From the NCBI GenBank assembly GCA_027887045.1, contig JAPCJH010000002.1, positions 508,723 through 572,722 of the forward strand: a stretch of 64,000 nt of DNA, read 5' to 3'. A model generated the notes under the pieces. The model made no database searches and had not been told where the DNA came from. It saw only the letters and a list, made by a program, of their open reading frames with translations. This DNA comes from Nitrososphaerota archaeon. GTDB taxonomy: Archaea > Thermoproteota > Nitrososphaeria > Nitrososphaerales > Gagatemarchaeaceae. This document shows, in pieces, positions 26,300-35,169 of the stretch (position 1 is its first letter; every line of letters begins with the position of its first letter). A program made the position numbers and the translations under genes.

Positions 26300-26794
26300 T
26301 CATTGGAGAGGTGTCGCTTTCACCGTGTGAAGCGCTCTGTAAAGATTCATGAGATCTGTGCGCCTCCCTCTCATCTGCATTCCGTCGATTTCCAGGATAA
26401 AATCCTTCATGAACATCCCTACCTCTGTAAGCGTGGTCCTACCGATGGCCCTGAGGTCTATCGCGTCCAAACTATCTCTTGTTATGACGATGCCATCCTT
26501 CCTGTGGAGAAGCAGTCTCCGGTTCGTCAAGTACACTCTCTTCCTTTGCTCTCCAACCTGCACCGTTCCAGTGGTCGCATAAACCACGTGTTCGCCATGG
26601 GTGAGAAACTTCTCCAACCCAGAGCGCGATAGTCTGGATCCAACAGGAAACTGTTCCCGCTGAACTGGGTCTGCGGGTGGCGTAGGGAGTGGTTCGAACT
26701 CGGGCCTGGACGCCACGGTCATCTGGCTCCCACAAGCATTGCAAAACTTCGCTCCCTCAGCATTATTTGAACCGCAACTCGAACAGTAAGACAT
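26300..26794 (-). CDS. zinc-ribbon protein with PH-like domain
   Basis: A 164-residue protein. Residues 1-25 hold the paired CxxC ribbon (CSSCGSNNAEGAKFCNACG). Residues 70-160 resemble a bacterial PH/GRAM-like domain: HGEHVVYATTGTVQV, RKRVYLTNRRLLLHRKDGI, IDLRAIGRTTLTEVGMF and ILEIDGMQMRG. These domains often bind lipid or protein surfaces. Pro-rich linker between. Cytoplasmic; function unknown. Confidence 0.7.
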   Translation of the reverse strand: MSYCSSCGSNNAEGAKFCNACGSQMTVASRPEFEPLPTPPADPVQREQFPVGSRLSRSGLEKFLTHGEHVVYATTGTVQVGEQRKRVYLTNRRLLLHRKDGIVITRDSLDAIDLRAIGRTTLTEVGMFMKDFILEIDGMQMRGRRTDLMNLYRALHTVKATPLQ

Positions 26795-26906
26795 CTTCCT
26801 CGACCGCTTAGATTGCTCTTACCCGAATTAGGGCATCGCGGAGAAACCCGTTTACAATCTTGTGAAATTATTTCAATTGATAGGGCGGCGGATCTTGTGA
26901 TTAGAG

Positions 26907-27113
26907 TTACTCTGCAGCTTTCCCCTTGCGGGTGGAGCGAACGTCCTTCTGGAGCTTGGTCTGTACTCGCTTGACAATCCAGTCTTCGAACGTGTCAGTC
27001 TGGAACCCGCTTCCGTTCCTTTTCCTGGTGTGGCTGATGCGCTGGGATTTCACCCATTCTTCGTAAGTGTCGGCTGGGAGGTGTGTTTTTTCGCCCTTTT
27101 GCTTTTCTCTCAT
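26907..27113 (-). CDS. small basic protein with a repeated DTxExW motif
   Basis: A 68-residue basic protein in which ADTYEEWVKSQRISHTRKR is partly repeated as TDTFEDWIVKRVQTKLQKD. A TATA-like CTTTTAATAG lies about 27 nt before the ATG at 27113. Probably binds nucleic acid or protein; not recognised. Confidence 0.5.
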   Translation of the reverse strand: MREKQKGEKTHLPADTYEEWVKSQRISHTRKRNGSGFQTDTFEDWIVKRVQTKLQKDVRSTRKGKAAE

Positions 27114-27530
27114 TGTCTAGTTGTCTGGTTTTGGTCGGACTATTAAAAGCGTCCCAGCTGATCTCCACGGCGAACTCCCCCCTCCTGACAAATTGTGCGA
27201 ATCCAAGACTCCAGAGCATGTTTTTCCCCTGTTTCGGTAAGAATCCTTTCATTGGAATGAGAGCCCAAAGTGAGCAACTGGACTGCACTTGGGGTCACCG
27301 GGCCTTCGTTCGTGGGTCATGGTCATGGGCAGTCCAAGTTATGAAAGCCCGGCCCCCTTCTATTTCCTCAAGAAAGCCGAGGTTTCGAAGCTAGTCTCGT
27401 CTGGAGACGTCTGCAAGCGCTCACCCCGTTGACAAGGCGCCTCCATGGAGAAGTGATCGCATACACAGAATGCCGCACCTCACTTTCCGTCTGACCCTGA
27501 TTCTGTCCGATGCCGAACCAGTAAATCCAT
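27114..27530. other. intergenic stretch without a clear gene
   Basis: Apart from the promoter of the basic protein near 27135, no convincing gene is seen. A 37-codon plus-strand frame at 27319-27432 (ATG start, encoding PAPFYFLKKAEVSKL) is the best short candidate, without a recognisable ribosome-binding site or promoter. Confidence 0.35.
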
Positions 27531-27929
27531 CTAACCAGTCGAGGCGCCCTTTGCATGCCTGTACGTGGTGTAGCAAGATTTGATCACGAGGGCGGAGAGG
27601 ATGACGTCGATAGCTTCGAATGCGCTGATTATTGCCGGAGGGAGTTGACCCGGAACGACGAACCCCGTCTGATCGAGAGCTACCCCGAGAACCATCAAGG
27701 CGGCGGTCAGAATGCCGAAGACGGAACCAATTCTTGGTCTCTTCCAGAGCACCGGTATGGCTAGAATGTTCAGGAACAATGCGACGAAAAAAGGGATGCC
27801 GAAGATGAGCGAGGTGCTTGCGATCGGACGCGTTTCAAATCCGAAGGGAGAAGGAAAGTATGCGTCCCAGGATACCAGAAGCACGATAAGAAGGATTAGG
27901 CTCCGTCTGGCCGTGGAAGGTAGACCCAT
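27531..27929 (-). CDS. four-helix membrane protein of unknown function
   Basis: A 132-residue protein with four predicted transmembrane helices: SLILLIVLLVSWDAYF, STSLIFGIPFFVALFLNIL, GSVFGILTAALMVLGVAL and a final AIDVILSALVIKSCY. The loop with QTGFVVPGQLPP lies outside or inside the membrane face. It is 6 nt downstream of the CBS gene that follows on the same strand, suggesting a shared transcript with the CBS protein as the regulatory part. Confidence 0.6.
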   Translation of the reverse strand: MGLPSTARRSLILLIVLLVSWDAYFPSPFGFETRPIASTSLIFGIPFFVALFLNILAIPVLWKRPRIGSVFGILTAALMVLGVALDQTGFVVPGQLPPAIISAFEAIDVILSALVIKSCYTTYRHAKGASTG

Positions 27930-27935
27930 CAGACT

Positions 27936-28340
27936 TCAGGCATCCGTCCGACGCCATCTGGACGACTGAAGCATCGCCTTCAAGACAGGTCCGCTGATGT
28001 CCAGCGCATCCCTCATTGAGATCATCCCGACTGGCTTCCCGGCCCGGTCAACAACAGGAAGATGCTTTATCCCCGCCTTGTGCATCAGCTCCACAGCGCT
28101 GACCAAATTCTGATTGGGGCTGATCTTGAATTTCGTCTTTGACATCACGCTGGAGACTGGAACTCCTCTTCCGGTCATCGATTTGGACACGGTAAAGACC
28201 AAGTCCCTCTCGGTGAATATTCCTACCATCATCCCATCCTGATCGACGACAATCAAGCTCCCGACCCCCTTCTCCCACATTATCGATGCGGCTTCATCGA
28301 TGGTGGTATTTTCTGAAATGACGATTGGGGGAGAAGCCAT
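27936..28340 (-). CDS. tandem CBS-domain protein
   Basis: A 134-residue protein made of two CBS motifs. First: ASPPIVISENTTIDEAAS, KGVGSLIVVDQDGMMVGIFTERDL; second: SVMSKTKFKISPNQNLVSAV, GIKHLPVVDRAGKPVGMIS. It should bind AMP, ATP or SAM in the cleft between them. No effector domain is fused. It reads upstream of the membrane protein at 27531-27929, and the two are probably translated together. Coding character continues a few codons before the ATG (the LKTKDL stretch), but no in-frame start codon exists there. Confidence 0.85.
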   Translation of the reverse strand: MASPPIVISENTTIDEAASIMWEKGVGSLIVVDQDGMMVGIFTERDLVFTVSKSMTGRGVPVSSVMSKTKFKISPNQNLVSAVELMHKAGIKHLPVVDRAGKPVGMISMRDALDISGPVLKAMLQSSRWRRTDA

Positions 28341-28638
28341 CAGGTCCTTCGTCTTTAGGCTGACCGGTTTCGACCTTTGCTTAGTGCGCGTGTCATCAGA
28401 TGATTAGGACGTCGACGTAATAACCGTTCAGGAGATTGCTCAACTTTACGACCTTAGTATGACCTTCCGCTTCATTTAGTGCGTACGGAGTTGAAAACAA
28501 CTGATGCGGGTTCCGTCTCTTCCGTCCGGAACGGAGTAATGCACTGGGTTGGGGGCTATCAGGTGGATTTAGCAGCTGAGGCTCAATAACCCTCCGCACA
28601 GCTTATAATCAGTAAATTCGAACGAACCGTGCTCAACA
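28341..28638. other. intergenic stretch
   Basis: No convincing gene. A TATA-like CTTATAAT near 28603-28610 precedes the next plus-strand gene by about 30 nt. Confidence 0.4.
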
Positions 28639-29058
28639 ATGCCAAAAGCGAGCGTTACTGGTAAGGGAACAAAAGAACAACCCTGGTCCCTCAAGACACC
28701 GCCCGGAACATCAGAATACAAGGCCTATCGCGATGAAACCCTCAGCCCTCCTGCCTTGGTTGTCTGGGTTGGGAAAACGGAGCTCCGCTACGATCTGCGA
28801 TGCATCGAGGACCTTCACTCGGCGCTGGAGAAACATGGAGATTGGATGCTCCTGGGCAGCGCGGACGAACAGAAACCTGCAGCTGAGGGAACCGTCGAAG
28901 CATGGGGACGCTCACAGAAGAATCCTGTCGGCGGCTGGTATGGACTGAAGAAGGGTCTTCGCGGTCGTTTCGGTATGTATGTGCCACCTGTAATGGAAGC
29001 TCTGGGAATGGCAGAAGTAGAACATAACCCGAAGAACAACCGGATGCGATCGCTCTAG
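28639..29058 (+). CDS. conserved hypothetical protein
   Basis: A 139-residue soluble protein. GTKEQPWSLKTPPGTSEYKA near the start, then SPPALVVWVGKTELRYDLRC and a later KNPVGGWYGLKKGLRGRFG, give the look of a small conserved family found in soil microbes; I cannot name a function. It has no signal peptide. A TATA-like CTTATAAT about 30 nt upstream suggests it is a single-gene unit. Confidence 0.65.
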   Translation: MPKASVTGKGTKEQPWSLKTPPGTSEYKAYRDETLSPPALVVWVGKTELRYDLRCIEDLHSALEKHGDWMLLGSADEQKPAAEGTVEAWGRSQKNPVGGWYGLKKGLRGRFGMYVPPVMEALGMAEVEHNPKNNRMRSL

Positions 29059-29165
29059 TTCGTCTGTAACCTCTTTGTTTTCGGTGCGCTTCGGGAAGAG
29101 GACCGTGGGGCGTTGGCTAACGACTCACTTATGGCCCTATGGTAAGGTTTTGATGAGCAGAAAGA

Positions 29166-29203
29166 GTTATATCGGCTATCCGATATCGGGTTGCCGATAT
29201 CGA
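29166..29203. promoter_or_regulatory. three tandem palindromes (operator) before the ABC exporter
   Basis: CCGATATCGG at 180-189 (offset 29000) and CCGATATCGA at 29194-29203 are spaced by exactly 14 bp, and GTTATATCGG at 29166-29175 is a degenerate third copy 14 bp upstream. The first copy overlaps a TATA-like TTATAT. A dimeric repressor of the PadR, ArsR or MarR type bound on successive faces would block transcription of the exporter at 29255. Confidence 0.6.
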
Positions 29204-29254
29204 AATGCAGTCTTTGGAGCTCAGATTCTACAGGTCTAGAGGTCTCGGTCCTGA

Positions 29255-30238
29255 ATGAGCGAGGGAAGAAAACCTACGAGATCTGGGAACGAACTCAATC
29301 CGACTCCAAACTCTGGGGTGGCGATAGGAGTCACATCGCTGCACAAGGCGTATGGAGACCTCAAAGCGGTTGATGGAATTTCGTTCACCGTGAAAGTTGG
29401 AGAGGTGTTCTCGCTACTGGGACCCAATGGTGCGGGGAAGACCACCACCATTGAAATCCTTGAAGGCCTGAGGCAAAAGGATCAGGGGGGAGTCGAGGTC
29501 TTGGGGGTCGACCCTTGGACCAAAGGATACGAACTACATAAGAAAATCGGGGTAATACCGCAGGGGTTCAAGTTCTTCGAATATCCGACACCGAGAGAGG
29601 CGATCAAATACTACGCGGTGTTGTTCGGTGTGAAGGCAGATGTCGAGGACATCCTTCGCAAAGTCCTACTGGAGGATTCAGCGGATGTCTATTTCACCAG
29701 GCTGTCCGGGGGTCAGAAACAGAAGGTTGGACTCGCGTTATCGCTCGTTAACGACCCAGAATTGCTTTTCTTGGATGAGCCCACGACTGGTCTAGACCCG
29801 CAGGCGCGGAGGGCTGTGTGGGACGTGATAAGGGAACTAAAGAAAGAGGGAAGGACTGTCCTGCTCACTACACATTATCTTGAAGAGGCTGAAGAACTCG
29901 CAGACCGAGTGGCGATAATGCACAAGGGGAAGATAATCACCTCAGGCACGCCGCAGGAGATCATCGAGGCACATTCTTCGGGTGAGAGGCTACAAATTCA
30001 CGGCACCGAACGACTGGCTAACTACTTGAAAGAGCACACCAAGTTAAGGGTGGAGTTCGACGGAGAGAACCTCGTTACTGTATATCTCCAGCGAAAAGAG
30101 GATGTGTTGACCGCCATCCGTGCGATTGAAGAGTCGGGCCTTGAGTGGAGTGACCTGAGGACCAAGCGTGATAGCCTTGAGGACATATTCGTGAAGTTAG
30201 TGGGAGAGCCCCTCGAAGCGCTGGGTCAGGGAGCATAA
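29255..30238 (+). CDS. ABC exporter ATPase (DrrA-like)
   Basis: A 327-residue ABC ATPase. Walker A GPNGAGKTTTIEIL, signature LSGGQKQKV, Walker B LLFLDEPTTGLDPQ and the switch TTHYLEEAEEL are all present. A C-terminal domain of about 90 residues (from residue 235) is typical of DrrA/CcmA drug-export ATPases, which work with an ABC-2 permease. The permease starts 4 nt after the stop codon. An operator-like set of palindromes lies upstream. Confidence 0.95.
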   Translation: MSEGRKPTRSGNELNPTPNSGVAIGVTSLHKAYGDLKAVDGISFTVKVGEVFSLLGPNGAGKTTTIEILEGLRQKDQGGVEVLGVDPWTKGYELHKKIGVIPQGFKFFEYPTPREAIKYYAVLFGVKADVEDILRKVLLEDSADVYFTRLSGGQKQKVGLALSLVNDPELLFLDEPTTGLDPQARRAVWDVIRELKKEGRTVLLTTHYLEEAEELADRVAIMHKGKIITSGTPQEIIEAHSSGERLQIHGTERLANYLKEHTKLRVEFDGENLVTVYLQRKEDVLTAIRAIEESGLEWSDLRTKRDSLEDIFVKLVGEPLEALGQGA

Positions 30239-30241
30239 AGA

Positions 30242-31333
30242 ATGAACCTGAAAAGGGTGCTCGCTGACTTCGACGTCTTCAGTCGAGGATACATGCGCAG
30301 CAGGATTGGAGTGTTCTTCGCGCTCGTCTTCCCAATTATCCTGATCCTGATATTTGGGGCGATCTTTTCAGGAGGAAGCTCAGGGCCAATCAATGTCTAC
30401 GTCCAGAACCAAGATGGATCTCAGATCAGCAGTTCCTTCGTGAATGCGTTGAACAGTACGAGCACAATGCGCCTGGTTCCGGTTGACAACACGCAGAACT
30501 TCACGAAGTACCTTCTTTCCCACTCCTCCTCAGACGGCATCGTGATTCCAGCAGGATTCGGGACTGCTTTTGCTTCCGGAAAACCCATAAACGTCAGCGC
30601 ATATGGGAATCCATCCTCGACGACGAGCGCCATCGTCTCGGGAATCACTCACGGTGTCATCAATGAATTCAATCTGAGGCGCGCGGGCGGGTCCTCAGTA
30701 CTCGGTGTGCAGGAGTTGAACGTGAAGTCCCAGTCTTTCAAGTACATCGACTTCCTCGTCCCTGGCCTCGTGGGGTTCACGGTATTGACAAGCCCAATGT
30801 TCGCCTTGGTAAACATCAGCTCGCAGTACAAGAGGGACAAGATCTTCAAGCAGCTCTCGCTTACCCCACTCACAAAGTCGGAGTGGCTCCTTTCGAAGAT
30901 AATGTTTTACATAGTGTTGACCATCATCTCCTTCTTTCTGATGACGGCTGTCGGTGTATTCGCGTTCGGTGCGCACATCACACTGACCCTCTGGATCATT
31001 CCGTTTCTGGTGATCGGCCCTCTGCTCTTCGTGTCTCTCGGGATGCTTGTCGGAACCGGTTCGAAGACGGTTGAATCCGCGGCCGTCGTCGGGAACCTGG
31101 TCACTTTCCCGATGATGTTTCTTTCGGGGACGTTCTTCCCGGTAAGCACAATGCCAGCCTACCTGCAGTCATTGGCCCACGTCCTGCCATTGTTCTACGT
31201 AATTGACGGATTGAACAACGTGATGACTTACGGCAACTATAGCGCCGCTTTGATTGACCTCGGAGTGCTCGTCGTACTCTCCGCCATAATCTTTGGGCTG
31301 GCTGTCAGGTTCTTCAAGTGGCGCGAAGACTAA
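30242..31333 (+). CDS. ABC-2 type exporter permease
   Basis: A 363-residue membrane protein with six transmembrane helices. The first (GVFFALVFPIILILIFGAI) is followed by a large extracellular domain of about 140 residues, then five helices. GTFFPVSTMPAYLQSLAHVLPLFYVIDGL is the usual ABC-2 motif near the end. It forms the transport path with the preceding ATPase, probably expelling a lipid-like or drug-like compound. It follows the ATPase with a 4 nt gap and a shared transcript. Confidence 0.93.
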   Translation: MNLKRVLADFDVFSRGYMRSRIGVFFALVFPIILILIFGAIFSGGSSGPINVYVQNQDGSQISSSFVNALNSTSTMRLVPVDNTQNFTKYLLSHSSSDGIVIPAGFGTAFASGKPINVSAYGNPSSTTSAIVSGITHGVINEFNLRRAGGSSVLGVQELNVKSQSFKYIDFLVPGLVGFTVLTSPMFALVNISSQYKRDKIFKQLSLTPLTKSEWLLSKIMFYIVLTIISFFLMTAVGVFAFGAHITLTLWIIPFLVIGPLLFVSLGMLVGTGSKTVESAAVVGNLVTFPMMFLSGTFFPVSTMPAYLQSLAHVLPLFYVIDGLNNVMTYGNYSAALIDLGVLVVLSAIIFGLAVRFFKWRED

Positions 31334-31341
31334 CCCAGGAG

Positions 31342-33276
31342 CTAACTGAGAGCGACTGAAGAGACTTCAGAAAGAGATGGGAGGCTGTTTGCCATAATCA
31401 TTCCGTTCGAGATCGTGTAGACCGCGTTCCCAATGATTACAATTCGGTCCACGTAGAGATTGGATTCCTGTTGAATGCTCTCACCCAGCGGGATGTGGGT
31501 TATTCTGCCAACCAAATGGAAACTGTTCTGTGAAGATACGGTGTACAAGTAGGCGCCCTGCCAGACCGGTTGACCGTAAGCATATGGCGGCAATGTCCCC
31601 TGATAATTGCTCTTGTCCACCTTGTCGATGAGGACAGGAAGGGCGACAATCTTCGTGGTAGAGTCATAGACGAATGCCCTGTGGTCGTTCAGGACCGGAG
31701 AGTCGCTTCCCCTGTCGCCCAAGTCGACTTTGGCTACCTCGGTGGCATTGCCATTGGCGTCAACGTGATAAAGCGAGATCTTGAGACCCTGGTACCACGC
31801 GAAGTTGCCAGTAGCCGCAGGCTGCGCCTCCTTTCCAACACCGATGATGTATCCACCTCCGATAGGATTGAGGTAATCGGAGAAGCCGGGCATGCTTAGC
31901 GCGCTTAACACATGTGGCTGTGTCGGGTCATCGAGGGATACGGCAAAGAGCGGGTCGATTTTCTCGAACGTGACGACGTACGCCCTGTTCTCCATGAATC
32001 GGACCGCGTAGATCTTCTCCTTCGGAGCCAGCCCCAAGAGGGAACCGACTTGGTTCAGATTTGAGTCCAACACGTACACGTTGTTGGTCTGGATGATGCT
32101 TTGGCCGTTTCTCACGTTGAGCGTGGTCGCGACCCTGAAGTATCCGCCATATTCGTCCATCGAAAACTGATTCAGTAAGCTACCCTCAACGGTTCCGGAC
32201 GCAGCAACATTGATGCCTCCGTTCGAAAATGCAACGCGAAAGATCGTCGTGTTGGAGTTGTAGAATCCGAAGACCGGCATCATCGCCACCCCACCCGAGA
32301 TCGGGGCGCTACCAGAAGAAGCGGGTAGCCCGACGGGCCGCAATATCGGAGGATAGAAGATCGAATAGCTCGGGAACGTAAGGTAGATGTTCGAGAGAGA
32401 GGCATAAATCGTAGAACCGTATCCGGTCAGGATTGCTTTCTCGTTTGACACTCCATCACTTATGTGAACGGAAAGGATGATCGTGTACTCGTTGAAATTT
32501 CCCGCTGAAGAAGGTTGATAATAGATGTCCGGCGCCTGGAGTTTTTGTAGAATGCCGTCCTCGGTGACCGCCGGAGCGGTGACGTTCATTCCGTTTTGGT
32601 CAGAATAGACGACGGCGTTCTCTTGAGCGACGAGGTAGATGTAGCCACCGGTCAGTCTGGAGCTCACGTATCCACCGTCGATTGTGAGGACCTTCAGCTG
32701 AACCGGGTTGGACCTGTCAGATATGTCGTACAGAGTGAGTGCCATTTGAGGATAATTGTAGTGAGGGTAGGCTTTGGCGCCCAATGGGACGACCGACGAG
32801 GTAGTGCCAATGACTGCGAGTCGGTCACCCGAGACGAAGATCCCATTGACTGATCCGGCGAAACTCAGCTTCGCAACAATATTGGCTCGACCTTCGGGCC
32901 CCGCACTTACTATGAAGACGTTGTCATTGGAAGCAACGTAAAGGTAGCTTCCATCCGTCTTGACTTTGTCGAGCTCGTCGACCCCCGCGACTTGGACGTT
33001 TGTCGTAGTGAAACTGGCCGCCGTCAATGAGGCCGGAGCAGGGACGCTCGCCGATAGCGTGGCCTTGACCCCGCCGGACGCATCACCATAATATTGGTTG
33101 TAGCTTCTAATCCCTTCAAGGACATAAGAATCGAGTTGGTCGTAGGAGTTGAACGATAGAAGCCGCTTGCTCGTATCCTTATGATTGGGAGTCTGTATGA
33201 GCGCAAATGAGACTGCCTGCATCAGCATTACACTCAACACTATGATCCCAACAACTGCTACGGTCCGCCTTTGCAT
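31342..33276 (-). CDS. secreted beta-propeller domain protein
   Basis: A 644-residue protein with an N-terminal signal helix (VVGIIVLSVMLMQAVSFAL) followed by a full beta-propeller of the archaeal/bacterial beta_propel family. TNVQVAGVDELDKVKTDGSY is the family signature (usually TNVQVEGVDEADIVKTDG). Later blades read YLYVASNDNVFIVSA and YVVTFEKIDPLFAVSL. It acts outside the membrane. It converges with the ABC permease, ending 9 nt after it. The ligand is unknown in the family. Confidence 0.88.
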   Translation of the reverse strand: MQRRTVAVVGIIVLSVMLMQAVSFALIQTPNHKDTSKRLLSFNSYDQLDSYVLEGIRSYNQYYGDASGGVKATLSASVPAPASLTAASFTTTNVQVAGVDELDKVKTDGSYLYVASNDNVFIVSAGPEGRANIVAKLSFAGSVNGIFVSGDRLAVIGTTSSVVPLGAKAYPHYNYPQMALTLYDISDRSNPVQLKVLTIDGGYVSSRLTGGYIYLVAQENAVVYSDQNGMNVTAPAVTEDGILQKLQAPDIYYQPSSAGNFNEYTIILSVHISDGVSNEKAILTGYGSTIYASLSNIYLTFPSYSIFYPPILRPVGLPASSGSAPISGGVAMMPVFGFYNSNTTIFRVAFSNGGINVAASGTVEGSLLNQFSMDEYGGYFRVATTLNVRNGQSIIQTNNVYVLDSNLNQVGSLLGLAPKEKIYAVRFMENRAYVVTFEKIDPLFAVSLDDPTQPHVLSALSMPGFSDYLNPIGGGYIIGVGKEAQPAATGNFAWYQGLKISLYHVDANGNATEVAKVDLGDRGSDSPVLNDHRAFVYDSTTKIVALPVLIDKVDKSNYQGTLPPYAYGQPVWQGAYLYTVSSQNSFHLVGRITHIPLGESIQQESNLYVDRIVIIGNAVYTISNGMIMANSLPSLSEVSSVALS

Positions 33277-33417
33277 GCCATCCAGAATGCAATGGACATG
33301 GTATAGTCCTAGCCATTAGAACGAAGTTTCTAGAAATTAGAACGATACGTCTGAAACAGTGAGAGAAAGCTCTGGTGCTGGATTCGGCGTAGCTATTCAA
33401 ATACAAAAAGACGTCGC

Positions 33418-33620
33418 CTACGCCCAGATGGGCTTGCAGGCGAAGAGCGTCTCGCTTGCGTTGATCCCCTCGATTTGGGCGATCTGGAGAACCTATGAGA
33501 GGAGTGATTCGTAGTCCTTGCCGTACAGGTGGCGATTATGTCGAACTCGCCCGGCACGACGACTGCGCTGTAGATGTTCTGAACTTGTGAGAGACCCCAA
33601 GCAAGGTTAAACGGCAGCAC
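33418..33620 (-). pseudogene. Lrp/AsnC ligand-binding (RAM) domain remnant
   Basis: Residues QVQNIYSAVVVPGEFDIIATCT from GTG at 33620 match the RAM domain of Lrp/AsnC regulators (pattern G-x-Y-D-I-I). The frame then shifts by one base near 33522-33528, after which GKDYESLLS and VLQIAQIEGINASETLFACK complete the domain, interrupted by an in-frame TAG at 33493-33495. The N-terminal strand is also missing, because a stop precedes the start codon. A shift plus a stop mark it as non-functional. It sits in the gap between two surface-protein genes. Confidence 0.75.
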
Positions 33621-35069
33621 TTGGAAATCTCATTCGTGAGGAGGGTAACTCTCGTCGGGCTAACGCTTGTGATTATCTTGGTTGGTGCCGGCCTAGCATA
33701 CTTTGGATATTATGGAAGAACTCCCCCGACAACAAGCGTCACAACGTCCAACACGTTCATCTCCTCCTCCACCTCGACTTTTACCTCGACTGTTTCCTCG
33801 ACAACGCCTAGCTCTTTGACTCCAGGTCCAGGATGGACAACATATCATCGAGACAACTCGCGGTCTGGGGACGAATCATCAGCCAGCCTCAACAATGTCT
33901 CTTTCGGGTGGAATTCGGCGAAACTTGACGGCCTAGTATACGCAGAGCCACTTGTCTTCGGAGGCAGCGTATTCGTTGCGACCGAGAATAACTCCGTCTA
34001 TGCTTTGGACGCGAGGACCGGGACCGAGCAATGGCGTACGCTTCTGGGAAGCCCAGTGACCGGGTCGAGCCTGCCCTGCGGCGACATCAATCCCACCGGA
34101 ATCACGGGAACGCCCGTCATCGACACTTCAACCAATACCATCTACGTGGTCGCATTCTTAAAACCTCTGAGCCACGTCCTGGTTGCCCTTGACTCGGGGA
34201 CTGGGAACATCAGGTTCAAACGCGGCGTCGACCCGCAGGGAGCCAACCCAGCCGTCCAGCAACAGAGGGCTGCTCTTTCGCTCGCCAACGGCATGGTCTA
34301 CGTGCCATTCGGCGGTCTTTACGGGGACTGCGGTCAATATCACGGATGGGTCGTTGGTATCAGTGCCGACGGAAGCGGCGCTATGATTTCATACCAAGTG
34401 CCGACTACCAGAGAGGGCGGAATATGGGCTACCTCAGGAGCCGCTATCGATTCAGCCGGGAATGTCTACATCACGTCGGGAAATGGGGCCTCTTCGGGGA
34501 ACTTTGACTATGGTAACAGTGTCATCAAGCTTTCGCCTCAGCTCGAACAACTGGGTTTTTTTGCACCTTCGAACTGGTTACAGCTGAACCAGGGGGACGT
34601 GGATCTCGGCTCGGTGGGCCCCACCCTTGTTGGCTCCAGCGCTCTGTTCCAGATCGGTAAAGAAGGGGTTGGCTACCTCATCGATACTGGGGCGATGAGT
34701 GGCATAGGATCGCAGCTTTTTTCGGCAAAGGTTTGCTCAGGTGCTTACGGAGGGACAGCTTCGAGCGGAGCTTACGTCTTCGTCCCTTGCACGGACGGCC
34801 TGTTTGCGCTTCATCTCAGCGGCTCAGCTTTCACTTTAGCCTGGAAGGGGTCGGGATTCAATGCTGGGCCGCCCGTCGTGACGGGCAACTGGGTCTGGAG
34901 TGTGGACGTGGGCAGCGGTACGATCCACGCATTCAACATTACCGACGGCAAGGAGTTGTATTCCCACGGGCTTGGCTCGGTAACTCGTTTCACCACGCCC
35001 GCCAGCGGAGAGGGAAGGTTATTCGTCGCCGCTGGAAACGAGATAGTTTCATTCGTGTTTTCACAATAG
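33621..35069 (+). CDS. membrane-anchored PQQ-like beta-propeller protein
   Basis: A 482-residue protein with one N-terminal transmembrane helix (VGLTLVIILVGAGLAYFGYYG), a Ser/Thr-rich linker of about 40 residues and then an 8-blade-like propeller. Blades carry VYALDARTGTEQW, the PQQ/WD40-like signature, and VYITSGNGASSGNFDYGNSV. It is anchored by its N-terminus with the propeller outside the cell. The TTG at 33621 is the longest start; GTG at 33636 gives a better helix placement. Whether it binds PQQ is not shown, as the catalytic residues of PQQ dehydrogenases are not evident. Confidence 0.82.
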   Translation: MEISFVRRVTLVGLTLVIILVGAGLAYFGYYGRTPPTTSVTTSNTFISSSTSTFTSTVSSTTPSSLTPGPGWTTYHRDNSRSGDESSASLNNVSFGWNSAKLDGLVYAEPLVFGGSVFVATENNSVYALDARTGTEQWRTLLGSPVTGSSLPCGDINPTGITGTPVIDTSTNTIYVVAFLKPLSHVLVALDSGTGNIRFKRGVDPQGANPAVQQQRAALSLANGMVYVPFGGLYGDCGQYHGWVVGISADGSGAMISYQVPTTREGGIWATSGAAIDSAGNVYITSGNGASSGNFDYGNSVIKLSPQLEQLGFFAPSNWLQLNQGDVDLGSVGPTLVGSSALFQIGKEGVGYLIDTGAMSGIGSQLFSAKVCSGAYGGTASSGAYVFVPCTDGLFALHLSGSAFTLAWKGSGFNAGPPVVTGNWVWSVDVGSGTIHAFNITDGKELYSHGLGSVTRFTTPASGEGRLFVAAGNEIVSFVFSQ

Positions 35070-35169
35070 CATTCGAGGATGGTTCCTTCCAGAACGCCCG
35101 AAAAACTTAGAGAGGCCGCCGATCCTGTGATCGCACGGCCATGCTGTCTTGAATGAGATTCCGCGCGGT

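Noticed and set aside
28396-28599. 67-codon minus-strand frame before the hypothetical protein at 28639
   Set aside because: Composition is not protein-like and it overlaps the likely promoter at about 28603.
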